Assembly (NCBI RefSeq): GCF_001748245.1
Contig: NZ_BDFO01000001.1
Coordinates: 3,809,208 to 3,873,207 of the forward strand
Length of the DNA stretch: 64,000 bases
Direction: 5' to 3'
Source: Oligoflexus tunisiensis
Lineage (GTDB): Bacteria; Bdellovibrionota_B; Oligoflexia; Oligoflexales; Oligoflexaceae
The notes beneath the pieces were generated by a model. The model made no database searches and was not told where the DNA came from. It was given only the letters and a program-made list of their open reading frames with translations. Positions 27,651-35,772 of the stretch are shown here, in pieces. How positions within the stretch are numbered: position 1 is the first letter of the stretch; each line of letters starts with the position of its first letter. A program made the position numbers and the translations under genes.

Positions 27651-28931
27651 ATGCGGATTCTAATGTTTGGTTGGGAGTTTCCGCCGTTTATCAGTGGGGG
27701 ACTGGGCACAGCCTGCTATGGCATGACCCGGCACCTGGCCGAAAGCGGTGAAGAGGTGCTGTTTGTTTTACCCAAAGCCATGGAAGGAATGCCTCGCGAA
27801 GGTTACGATGTGATGTCGGCCGAGGAAGTCTGGAAGAAGCGCAGCGAGAGCGATTTCCCCCTTCCGGAGCAGGTCACGGTGCTGACCGTGGAGACGGCGC
27901 TTTTCCCTTATATGGAAAACAAGGAATATGCGCGGATGATCCGGCGTTTCGAGGGCTCGATCCCTCAGGAAGGCAAGCCGGCCCCGAGTATCATGACCAT
28001 GTCGGGCCACTATTCGCACAACCTGTTTGAAGAAGTCCAGCGCTTCGCCGAAGTCGGCTGGCATTTGGCTGAGCAATCTGAATTTGATGTGATTCACGCG
28101 CACGATTGGATGACCTTTCCCGCCGCCATGGCGGCTAAAAAGCGCTCCGGCAAACCGATGATTGCTCATATTCATGCCACTGAATATGACCGCACCGGCG
28201 ATCACCCGAATCAGAAAATTGCGCAACTCGAAAAGATCGGCATGGAACATGCGGATCGCATCGTCGCCGTGAGTCATCGCACCAAGCAAACCTTGATCGA
28301 TAAATATCACATGGATGCCGCCAAGATCGAAGTCGTGCACAATGCGGTTACCCATGACAAGCTGATCGACCCCTTGACCATCAAGAAAAGTTTCAAGGAA
28401 AAACTCATCATCTTCGTCGGTCGAGTCACGCTGCAGAAAGGCCCGGAATATTTCCTGCGGGCCGCTGCCAAGGTCCTGGAAACCCATCCCAACTATCGCT
28501 TCGTGATGTGCGGAGCCGGGGACATGCTGCCTCGCATGATCGAGGAAGCAGCCACGCTGCGTATCACGCACCGTTTCCATTTCACGGGCTTCCTGCGCGG
28601 TGCCGCCGTGGATCGTCTCTATTCCATGGCCGACCTCTTTGTGATGACCTCGGTCTCCGAACCCTTTGGTCTCACCCCGTTTGAAGCCATGCGCTACGAG
28701 GTGCCGGTGATCGTGTCCCGGCAGGCCGGAGCCTCGGAGTTGCTTCCCAGCTCCATGCAGGTGGATTTCTGGGATCGTGACAAACTCGCGAAGATGATGA
28801 TTGAATTCTGCGAAAACAAAAAACTGCATCAGAATCTGCTGGAGCATCAAAAAAAGACTCTCTCCGGGATGTCCTGGCGGACGGTGGCGGAACAACTGAA
28901 ATCCATTTATCGAAAGGTGATTCATGTATGA
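27651..28931 (+). CDS. GT4 family glycosyltransferase, glycogen-synthase-like
   Basis: The 426-residue two-domain GT-B enzyme opens with M-F-G-W-E-F-P-P-F-I-S-G-G-L-G-T, an acceptor and sugar-nucleotide-binding block also seen in glycogen synthases. The C-terminal domain has F-V-G-R-V-T-L-Q-K-G and the donor-site motif S-E-P-F-G-L-T-P-F-E-A-M. Its stop overlaps the start of the GH57 gene by four bases (ATGA), so the two products are made together. With phosphorylase and debranching genes next door, synthesis of an alpha-glucan is the likely role, but GT4 enzymes vary widely in acceptor. Confidence 0.85.
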   Translation: MRILMFGWEFPPFISGGLGTACYGMTRHLAESGEEVLFVLPKAMEGMPREGYDVMSAEEVWKKRSESDFPLPEQVTVLTVETALFPYMENKEYARMIRRFEGSIPQEGKPAPSIMTMSGHYSHNLFEEVQRFAEVGWHLAEQSEFDVIHAHDWMTFPAAMAAKKRSGKPMIAHIHATEYDRTGDHPNQKIAQLEKIGMEHADRIVAVSHRTKQTLIDKYHMDAAKIEVVHNAVTHDKLIDPLTIKKSFKEKLIIFVGRVTLQKGPEYFLRAAAKVLETHPNYRFVMCGAGDMLPRMIEEAATLRITHRFHFTGFLRGAAVDRLYSMADLFVMTSVSEPFGLTPFEAMRYEVPVIVSRQAGASELLPSSMQVDFWDRDKLAKMMIEFCENKKLHQNLLEHQKKTLSGMSWRTVAEQLKSIYRKVIHV

Positions 28932-30184
28932 CCAGCGTATGCTTTTACTTTCAGGTCCATCAGCCCTTTCGTCTACGCAAGGATTATGATTTCTTTCGCA
29001 TCGGCACCGATCATCACTACGAGGATGATTACGCCAACGCCACGATTCTGGACAAGGTCGCGAACAAATGCTACCGGCCCATGAATCAGCTGCTTCTGGA
29101 AGAGATTCACCGTTGGAAAGGACGCTTTCGGGTGTCCTTTTCCATTAGCGGTGTGTGCCTGGAACAGATGGAACGCTGGGCTCCGGATGTCATCGAATCA
29201 TTCCAAAGGCTGGTCGACACCGGCTGTGTCGAGATCCTCAGCGAAACCTACTATCACTCCCTGGCCAGTCTCTTTTCGCCCGAGGACTTCGTCGCGCAGA
29301 TCGCCATGCATCGGGCCAAGGTCCTTGAGCTTTTCGATTATGAACCCGTCGTCTTCCGCAATACCGAGTTGATTTTCCAGGATCAAATCGGGGAACTGAT
29401 CGAGGATTTGGGTTATCGCGGGATTATCGCCGAGGGGGCGGATCGCATTCTGGGCTGGCGTTCGCCGAATTTCCTGTATCAGCCGGCGCCCTGTCACAAG
29501 CTGACCCTGCTTTTGAAGAATTACCGGCTGTCCGATGATATCGCCTTCCGCTTCTCCAATCGCGCCTGGGAAGCTTGGCCTTTGCGATCGGAAACCTTTG
29601 CCCAATGGGTTCATCAGGTCGCGGGCAACGGTGAAGTGATCAATCTTTTCATGGATTATGAAACCTTTGGCGAGCACCAATGGGAGGAATCAGGAATCTT
29701 TGATTTCATGCGCTCCCTGCCGGGTGGGATCCTGGCCCATCCCGACTTTGCCTTTGCCACGCCGCGGGAATTGATCGACCGTTACCAGCCCATTGGCAAG
29801 CTCTCCTTCCCGCAACCGGTCTCCTGGGCCGACGTGGATCGGGATCTTAGCGCCTGGCTGGGCAACTCCATCCAGGATGCTTCGGCGGAACGCATCTACC
29901 GCCTGGAGGGTGTGGTGAAAGCCCTGGGCGATCCGGAGCTGCTTCATACCTGGCGTAAGCTGCAGACCTCCGACCACTTCTATTACATGTGCACCAAATG
30001 GTTTGCGGATGGGGATGTTCACAAATACTTCAACCCCTACGAATCTCCTTATGATGCGCACGTGATCTATAACAATGTGGTAAGTGACTTCGAGGAACGC
30101 CTTCTTCAGCGCTGGCGTGCCCGCGAGGAACCGGCACCTGGATCAGGGCGCAGTCCGCTTGCGGATATGGCGTTTGTGGATTAA
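28928..30184 (+). CDS. GH57 family glycoside hydrolase (alpha-amylase/glucanotransferase type)
   Basis: The 418-residue protein carries GH57 conserved regions: F-Y-F-Q-V-H-Q-P-F-R near the N terminus, F-R-N-T-E-L-I-F (the Glu is the likely nucleophile) and F-M-D-Y-E-T-F-G-E-H (the Asp is the likely acid/base). GH57 enzymes cleave, transfer or branch alpha-1,4-glucans. Translational coupling to a glycogen-synthase-like GT4 suggests it trims or branches that enzyme's product. The C-terminal tail (about residue 400 on) is G/S/P-rich, and its last codons are part of a tandem duplication that also copies the stop codon. Confidence 0.92.
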   Translation: MTSVCFYFQVHQPFRLRKDYDFFRIGTDHHYEDDYANATILDKVANKCYRPMNQLLLEEIHRWKGRFRVSFSISGVCLEQMERWAPDVIESFQRLVDTGCVEILSETYYHSLASLFSPEDFVAQIAMHRAKVLELFDYEPVVFRNTELIFQDQIGELIEDLGYRGIIAEGADRILGWRSPNFLYQPAPCHKLTLLLKNYRLSDDIAFRFSNRAWEAWPLRSETFAQWVHQVAGNGEVINLFMDYETFGEHQWEESGIFDFMRSLPGGILAHPDFAFATPRELIDRYQPIGKLSFPQPVSWADVDRDLSAWLGNSIQDASAERIYRLEGVVKALGDPELLHTWRKLQTSDHFYYMCTKWFADGDVHKYFNPYESPYDAHVIYNNVVSDFEERLLQRWRAREEPAPGSGRSPLADMAFVD

Positions 30185-30273
30185 GCCCCCTAACGGGGGT
30201 GACGGGGTGAGGAGCCAGTGGGCGCAGTCCGCTTGCGGATATGGCGTTTGTGGATTAAGCCCCCTAACGGGGG
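30146..30273. repeat. Tandem duplication of the GH57 gene end and its hairpin
   Basis: A 54-base segment at 30146-30199 is repeated exactly at 30220-30273, a period of 74 bases. Each copy includes the last codons of the GH57 gene, its TAA and a CCCCC-TAAC-GGGGG hairpin. The spacers after the two copies are similar but not identical, so the second copy has begun to diverge. It is best explained by a small tandem duplication after replication slippage. Confidence 0.9.
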
Positions 30274-30289
30274 GGTGACGAGGGTGAGG

Positions 30290-30314
30290 GCCCCCTTTCG
30301 GGGGCTTCGCTTTT
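30290..30314 (+). terminator. Rho-independent terminator after the glycogen operon
   Basis: GCCCCC (30290-30295), the loop TTTC and GGGGGC (30300-30305) are followed by TTCGCTTTT. It is the third C5/G5 hairpin in 120 bases, the other two being inside the tandem duplication, and it alone is followed by a T-run. Confidence 0.75.
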
Positions 30315-30353
30315 CAGTTGAGACGGCTCACAGCCGCCAGAGGGCTGCCTGCC

Positions 30354-31928
30354 TCAGTTAAAATCACGGAACTCAAAGCGGTAGGTGGCCTGACCGATCT
30401 TGTACGAGAAGACGCCGTGCGCCAGTGAGGTTTTTTCCACGGGCTCGCTAAAGGTCGTTTCCATGGTGGCCGCGCCTTCGCTGAAGGTGGCATCATAACG
30501 ATAGCTTTCATTACCCCAGCCAATCGTCGTTTCCGTCATCAGCTTTTTCAGCGGCGTCATGTCAGTGATTTTGGCCATTTCCGTACCGTTCCAGCGATAG
30601 AATTCGACCACAGCGCCGGTCATCTTTGTGCCTGACGTCGTGAACTTGAGCGAGGGAATAAAGACAGTGGGCTTGTCATCGGCGTCCAGCGGTGTGGCAG
30701 CAGCCAAATCAAAGCGACCAACTTCCGTACCGTCGTAGGACAGCTTCCAAAGACCGGAAGGAATCGCGCCCATGATCCCCCCGCCGCCGCCGAAGTTCAC
30801 CATGAAATCATGAGTGCCATCTTCACGAGCATAGAAACCACCGACGCCACCACCCTGACAAACGCGTTTGCCATCCTGAGGCTCAGCTTCCGCGGCATCC
30901 GTGTTCGCGAAGGTCGTCACCGACACACCTGTTCCATCGAACTGACGAACGTTGACAGCCGTAGGGGCTACGAATTGGATGGACTTGGGTGATGCCGAGC
31001 AGATGTCTTCAAAAGTGAATGGCGTATCGGTCTGGCTGCCGATGTAGAAACCGGTACCGCGATAGGTGAGCTTGCTGATATCAGCATAGGCGTCCAGCAG
31101 ACTGTCGGCCTCGCCGCCGAAGCTCCACAGATAGAAGGGCTCCGCGCGCCAGTCCGCATTCATATAAGCATTCTTCAGCGACTTGAGAGCCTTGGCCGCT
31201 TCCGCCAGGGTATCCTGGGTTTCAGCGGGAAGATCAAAAGCATCGGCCGAGGACAGCTCGGACGTGGCTTCGTCGCCATCGCCTTCGGTGATCGAACCGA
31301 GGTTGGCGTTACCGATCAGCGATTGATCGGGCATACCAAAGAGGTTATTGCCGGAAGCGGTGGGCATACCGATGAAACGGAAGCTTTCCGCTTCGGTGAC
31401 CTTGTCACCGGTTTTGGTATAAGCCACCAGCACAGTCATGGTCCCGGTGCGCTCGATTTCTTCCGCAAAGCCTTTGATTTCAGACTGAATTTCTTCTTCC
31501 GTATGTTCACTCAGGAAGCCTTCCGCTTCCGCGAGGGGTACACCAAAGTATTCGGCAAGAGCCTTGGCAAGGCGATCATTGTCACGCTCGGCCGGAGTTT
31601 TGGCCAGCTCTTCCGTAAAAGCTTCCTTGGCTGCAACGGTTTTGGCGATGTCGACTGAGAATTTTCCGTCCGCATCCACTTCGATCGCGACGGGTTCACC
31701 GGTGGCACTGCCGCCCATAAGTTTAAACTGAAGGACTCCCATTTCATCGGCGGTAAGGCCCAGATTAAGAGCCAGCTGACCCGAGATGGAGACGGTTGAA
31801 GCATCCGAGGCGGTCACGCCAGGACCTTCCGTGACGGCGGCATCATCGGTCTTTTCGCTCTTGCCGCAGGCTGCGGCGGTCAGAACCAGGGGCAATATCA
31901 GTGAGGACCTTTTAATCGTACGTTTCAT
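30354..31928 (-). CDS. Lipoprotein of unknown function
   Basis: The 524-residue protein starts at an ATG with GGAG seven bases upstream and has a clear lipoprotein signal (Lys/Arg start, hydrophobic core, A-A-A-C with Cys near residue 21). An acidic Asp/Glu/Thr-rich linker follows, then a helical region with many Glu and Ala (about 75-165). A mostly beta C-terminal half contains a Gly-rich stretch (N-F-G-G-G-G-G-I-M-G). No family is recognised. It sits alone between the glycogen and trehalose clusters, is transcribed towards the glycogen terminators, and has no evident functional tie to either. Confidence 0.85.
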   Translation of the reverse strand: MKRTIKRSSLILPLVLTAAACGKSEKTDDAAVTEGPGVTASDASTVSISGQLALNLGLTADEMGVLQFKLMGGSATGEPVAIEVDADGKFSVDIAKTVAAKEAFTEELAKTPAERDNDRLAKALAEYFGVPLAEAEGFLSEHTEEEIQSEIKGFAEEIERTGTMTVLVAYTKTGDKVTEAESFRFIGMPTASGNNLFGMPDQSLIGNANLGSITEGDGDEATSELSSADAFDLPAETQDTLAEAAKALKSLKNAYMNADWRAEPFYLWSFGGEADSLLDAYADISKLTYRGTGFYIGSQTDTPFTFEDICSASPKSIQFVAPTAVNVRQFDGTGVSVTTFANTDAAEAEPQDGKRVCQGGGVGGFYAREDGTHDFMVNFGGGGGIMGAIPSGLWKLSYDGTEVGRFDLAAATPLDADDKPTVFIPSLKFTTSGTKMTGAVVEFYRWNGTEMAKITDMTPLKKLMTETTIGWGNESYRYDATFSEGAATMETTFSEPVEKTSLAHGVFSYKIGQATYRFEFRDFN

Positions 31929-32062
31929 AACAGGACTCCAAGTGGAATATCGTCAAATTACGAATCCACTATCGTGAACTGCTGTTTGGTCATTTAATGC
32001 GAATTTCGAATGCTCTTCGAAAAGTATGAAACAGATTGTATTACAAAACGTAAATGGGGACT

Positions 32063-32488
32063 TTATCCCAGGTTTTTCGTTTCTTGCAGCCTTTGCGCGA
32101 TCGTCACGGTCAGCGCCCGCGTGGCATCGATGGGGTCATCGCAATCCTTGAATTCCAGATTTTTAAGAACCGTCCGCAGCGTCTTTTCAAAATTGACACA
32201 AATCTTGAACCCCTTCTGACTCACGATCAGCATCTTCTGCCTCAGGTCGCTGGGGCGTTCGAGCATATAAATCCACTCGGCCCCCTCCAGTCTTTGCAGG
32301 GTTGGCGTCAGGGTACTCGGATGGATGCCGGAGAGCAGAGCCAGGGATGAAGCGGAAATCGCCGGTGAAGCGAGGATCTTGCGCAGGACGAGCCACTGCA
32401 CCAGGGACAGTTCGTGATGTCTCTGCGCCTGAGCGTTCAGGTTGTGCAACTCAACGCTCAGACGGACCAGCAATTCAATTTGGTGCAA
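32063..32488 (-). CDS. MarR family transcriptional regulator
   Basis: The 141-residue protein has the MarR winged helix: L-S-L-V-Q-W-L-V-L-R-K-I-L, then I-S-A-S-S-L-A-L-L-S-G-I-H-P-S-T-L-T-P-T-L as the recognition helix region, and a wing near E-R-P-S-D-L-R-Q-K. Such dimers usually repress nearby genes and release DNA on binding a small ligand. The first usable start is TTG at 32488, without a good ribosome-binding site, so the start is uncertain; translation may depend on readthrough from otsB, which ends 24 bases upstream. It is probably cotranscribed with otsA-otsB and could control them. Confidence 0.85.
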   Translation of the reverse strand: MHQIELLVRLSVELHNLNAQAQRHHELSLVQWLVLRKILASPAISASSLALLSGIHPSTLTPTLQRLEGAEWIYMLERPSDLRQKMLIVSQKGFKICVNFEKTLRTVLKNLEFKDCDDPIDATRALTVTIAQRLQETKNLG

Positions 32489-32512
32489 GGATTCGATAAA
32501 CAGATTCCTGCG

Positions 32513-33286
32513 CTAAAGGGAGCGCTTGCGCCCTATCTTTTTGTACGTATCCAAACAGTGCCGAAGCATCCTATCAATTTCGGCCTGATTTTTCAAATAG
32601 TACAAGGCGGCCGAGCCTTGATCCTCGCCGACCCGGATGGTCAGGAGGCTTTCCTCACCCAGGCGGAAGACGTCCTCATCGTTTTCATCGTCGCCCACAT
32701 AGATGGCCGACCGCTTGCCCGTTCGCAGCATCAACTCCAGGAGGGCCACCCCCTTGTGCGGCGCCCCCGAAGCCACCAGGTTGACCACGTACTTGCCGAG
32801 CAGGATCCGCGGCGCGGGGATCAGGCTGCTGGCCAGTTCGAGCAGCTTGAGTTTGATCTTCCGCTTGTCGGTCGCCTGCCGGTAGTGAATGGCCAGGCTG
32901 AAACTTTTGTTCTCAATGACCACCCCGGGAGTCTTGGCCAGGGAAGGCTTCAGCTTCTCGTACCACTGCCGGGTCATGTCTGCGGCAATCTCCAGGCTGC
33001 CCGTGGAACTCGGCAGACCCTCGAGTCCGTGATTGCCGATCGCAAAGTCCACCTTGAAAGGCAGACGCTTCAAAAGATCGGGCCGGCTGCGTCCCGAGAT
33101 CACGACGATCGCGGTATTTTCATAAAGGCTCCGCATGTAATCGTCGGTCTTCGGAGAAACCTTGGCGTCCTCGGGGTCCGGGACAATCGGGGCCAGGGTG
33201 CCATCAAAATCAAAGGATAACAGGGCGTCGGCATAGCAAAAAGCATCAAGCATCCGCAGCCCTTCTTCATCAAAAAGATATTTCAT
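32513..33286 (-). CDS. otsB: Trehalose-6-phosphate phosphatase
   Basis: The 257-residue HAD-fold phosphatase has motif I as S-F-D-F-D-G-T-L with the nucleophile Asp26 and the acid Asp28, motif II as V-V-I-S-G-R-S-R-P-D, and motif III as Y-V-G-D-D-E-N-D-E-D. The G-N-H-G-L-E block is typical of OtsB. It dephosphorylates trehalose 6-phosphate made by the preceding gene's product. Its ATG overlaps the otsA stop by four bases, which couples their translation. Confidence 0.95.
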   Translation of the reverse strand: MKYLFDEEGLRMLDAFCYADALLSFDFDGTLAPIVPDPEDAKVSPKTDDYMRSLYENTAIVVISGRSRPDLLKRLPFKVDFAIGNHGLEGLPSSTGSLEIAADMTRQWYEKLKPSLAKTPGVVIENKSFSLAIHYRQATDKRKIKLKLLELASSLIPAPRILLGKYVVNLVASGAPHKGVALLELMLRTGKRSAIYVGDDENDEDVFRLGEESLLTIRVGEDQGSAALYYLKNQAEIDRMLRHCLDTYKKIGRKRSL

Positions 33287-35721
33287 AGGCGTAACGGGCC
33301 TCCGGAAGGCAAAATGCCAAATTGATAGGAATCCGTGTCATTGCTCTCGTCACCATGGGAAGCCAGACGCACGTGCTGCAGTTTATCCAGGAGACGAATG
33401 CGGCTGGCATCCATCAGCATGCGGCCGGCCCAGCGATACACATTGAATTCCCGGATGAAGGTCCGCATCAGGTTCATGCGCTCACGCTGTTCTTCATGAC
33501 TCATCCGCAGGCCGACGGCCAGGGCCTGAGCTGTCTGATCAATATCATAAGGGTTCACGATCAGGGCGCCGGTCAACTCCCGCGAGGCCCCGGCAAAGGT
33601 ACTCAAAATAAGAACGCCCTGCTCATCATCGTGCGCGGCCACATACTCCTTGGCGACCAGGTTCATCCCATCATGCAGCGACGTCACAAGACAGATATCC
33701 GCAGCGCGCAGATACTGATAAACCTCTTCCGCCTCATGGTGCACAGGCAGATAGACAATGGGCTGCCAATCTTCTTGACTATAGTCTGCATTGATTTGCG
33801 CTACGACCTTATCCACCTCGGCCGCAAACTCGCGATAGCTCGAGATCGAGGAGCGGCTCGGCGCACTGATCTGCACAAAGACGAAGTTGCCGACGGCCTG
33901 GGGATCCTTCTGAAGGAGCTTTTCCACAGAGCGGAGGCGTTCGACGATGCCCTTGGTGTAATCCAGCCGGTCGATGCCCACCCCGATCTTGCATTTGGGA
34001 TTGATGCCATGCTTCTGCTGCAGATGCAAACGGCATTCAGCGGCCGGCGGTGTGGTTTCCAACGCCCTGGGTGGCCATTCGATGGAAATGGGATAGGCCC
34101 GAATCTGGGTGGCCTTGCCCTTGTGAATAATGGTATTGGTCTCGCGGTCGATGCGGGCTTCCAGGTAACGGTCCACGCATTCCATGAAGTTGTTGCAATG
34201 GAACTGGGTATGGAACCCAAGGATCGAACTTCCGAGGAGGCCGCTGAGGATTTCATTCCTCCAGGGACAGATCCCGAACGATTCCGCATTCGGCCAGGGT
34301 ATGTGCCAGAAGCTGAGGATGGTGGCCTGCGGCAACTGCGAACGAATCAGCAGCGGGGCCAGCGCCAGGTGATAATCCTGCACCAGGATCACCGGCGAAA
34401 GGTCGGTCGCCTCTTCGCAGACGGCCTGGGCAAACTTCTGATTGGCCTTCATATAGCAATGCCAGTCCTCGCTCCGAAACTTGGGACGGGTATGCGCGAT
34501 GTGGCAAAGGGGCCAGAGACCCTCGTTCGCAAAACCAAAATAATAACCCTGTTCCTCCTCGTCCGTCAGCCAGATGCGGCGAATGGAATAAGAGGGTTTC
34601 TCGGGAGGCACGCGCACGCGGTCATGATCATCGACCACCTCACGGTCAGCATTGCCGCTGCCATGGGCGACCCAGGTTCCTGAGCAGGCTCGCAGGATCG
34701 GCTCGAGCGCCGTGACCAGACCGCTCGCCGGTTTCTGCACCTTGATCTTGTCGCCTTTCCGCATATGAATATAGGGTTCACGATTGGAGGCCACGATCAC
34801 CCGTTCCCCGGAGAGCTGCTTTTTCAAAATATCGCGCAGGGTCGCAGCATTCCACGTCATGCGGGAATCATCCTGCTGCAGACGGGTCGATTCCATTTCC
34901 TTCACCAGAGCCTGCACGTCCTTAAGAATAGGCAGAAACTCCTGATTATTCCGCACGGCAAGTTTGGCCTTGGAGGGATTGCGGACGCCAAGGACCAGAC
35001 TTCGTACGCTCTGCACCCAATGGCTCAAACTCCAGCGGGCAATACCCAGGACCAGCAGGGCCACCAGGATGCCGATCGAAAGAAAAACCAGCGCCATGTA
35101 CAAAGTGGTTTCACGGCTGCGTCGATCGACGTAACTCATATCCTGGACGATCATCAGCTTCAGGGGATAAAATCCAACCGCACGCGCCAGGACCTCGGGC
35201 GGAAGGGGTTGCGGTGGAGGCTGCAAGGGAGCGCCGGCCTCAGTCTCTTCGTCGGTCAGGACACCGTTCGTGGGTGTTTCCGTGGGTTCCGTCGCTTCCG
35301 GTTCCGGCAATTCAATCAGGGCATAAGAAACATGGATGGAACCACTGGGCAGATTGTAATGTCTTCCCTCAAAGGGGGGATCCTTTTCGAGAGTGGAACA
35401 CCCAAATCCTGCGGGGAAGTTATCGGTTTTCATTAATACCTTCTGCCGCGAATCACAGATCTGAAGCGCGAGCAGACGCTCATCCTCGGTGGCTTTTTCC
35501 AAGGCAGCCTGCAGCCTCTTACGATTCTTAGCGACATCGTCGGGAGTGACGAGCAGTCTTTGCAAATCGGGCCCAACAGTTTTGCCAATCAATATGCTCC
35601 GTATGTTAAGATCCCGGACGGACCAGACCTCCATGAGGTGTTCGACAAACGGGACCAGCGCGTAAGCCAGAAGAGCCAACGCAGCCAGGACCGGGAGCAA
35701 AAAGCGGAGTGTGAGTTTCAT
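33283..35721 (-). CDS. otsA: Trehalose-6-phosphate synthase fused to a membrane sensor-like N terminus
   Basis: OtsA enzymes are usually about 460-500 residues; this one has 812. Residues from about 310 to 790 are the GT20 domain (V-I-V-A-S-N-R-E-P-Y, V-Q-D-Y-H-L-A-L, the I-G-V-G-I-D-R-L-D-Y-T-K-G-I block, L-H-D-G-M-N-L-V-A-K-E). Before it lie a transmembrane helix (about 7-27), an extracytoplasmic region of some 180 residues with a Pro/Glu-rich insert, a second helix (about 213-237) and a HAMP-like linker. That is the layout of a chemoreceptor or sensor-kinase input module. The ATG has GGAG five bases upstream. It leads the otsA-otsB-marR transcript and is divergent from the GH15 gene with 51 bases between starts. 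Membrane-linked control of trehalose synthesis is inferred. Confidence 0.93.
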   Translation of the reverse strand: MKLTLRFLLPVLAALALLAYALVPFVEHLMEVWSVRDLNIRSILIGKTVGPDLQRLLVTPDDVAKNRKRLQAALEKATEDERLLALQICDSRQKVLMKTDNFPAGFGCSTLEKDPPFEGRHYNLPSGSIHVSYALIELPEPEATEPTETPTNGVLTDEETEAGAPLQPPPQPLPPEVLARAVGFYPLKLMIVQDMSYVDRRSRETTLYMALVFLSIGILVALLVLGIARWSLSHWVQSVRSLVLGVRNPSKAKLAVRNNQEFLPILKDVQALVKEMESTRLQQDDSRMTWNAATLRDILKKQLSGERVIVASNREPYIHMRKGDKIKVQKPASGLVTALEPILRACSGTWVAHGSGNADREVVDDHDRVRVPPEKPSYSIRRIWLTDEEEQGYYFGFANEGLWPLCHIAHTRPKFRSEDWHCYMKANQKFAQAVCEEATDLSPVILVQDYHLALAPLLIRSQLPQATILSFWHIPWPNAESFGICPWRNEILSGLLGSSILGFHTQFHCNNFMECVDRYLEARIDRETNTIIHKGKATQIRAYPISIEWPPRALETTPPAAECRLHLQQKHGINPKCKIGVGIDRLDYTKGIVERLRSVEKLLQKDPQAVGNFVFVQISAPSRSSISSYREFAAEVDKVVAQINADYSQEDWQPIVYLPVHHEAEEVYQYLRAADICLVTSLHDGMNLVAKEYVAAHDDEQGVLILSTFAGASRELTGALIVNPYDIDQTAQALAVGLRMSHEEQRERMNLMRTFIREFNVYRWAGRMLMDASRIRLLDKLQHVRLASHGDESNDTDSYQFGILPSGGPLRL

Positions 35722-35722
35722 C

Positions 35723-35750
35723 TTGTCTCCGTGAATTACTTTGATATAAA
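35723..35750 (+). promoter_or_regulatory. Sigma-70-type promoter for the GH15 gene
   Basis: TTGTCT (35723-35728) and TATAAA (35745-35750) are separated by 16 bases, within the 51-base divergent region between otsA and the GH15 gene. The -10 region, TTTGATATAAAA (35740-35751), is identical over 12 bases to that of the candidate sRNA promoter at 37602-37613. Confidence 0.5.
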
Positions 35751-35772
35751 ACTATTTCAAAGAGGTAGCACT

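Noticed and set aside
30084..30278. Small open frame across the GH57 gene end with an internal repeat
   Set aside because: Its repeated peptide simply reflects the 74-base tandem duplication read in another frame; no ribosome-binding site.
33322..34683. 453-codon open frame opposite otsA
   Set aside because: The otsA frame has all GT20 motifs; the forward frame is unrelated to any family and has no ribosome-binding site.
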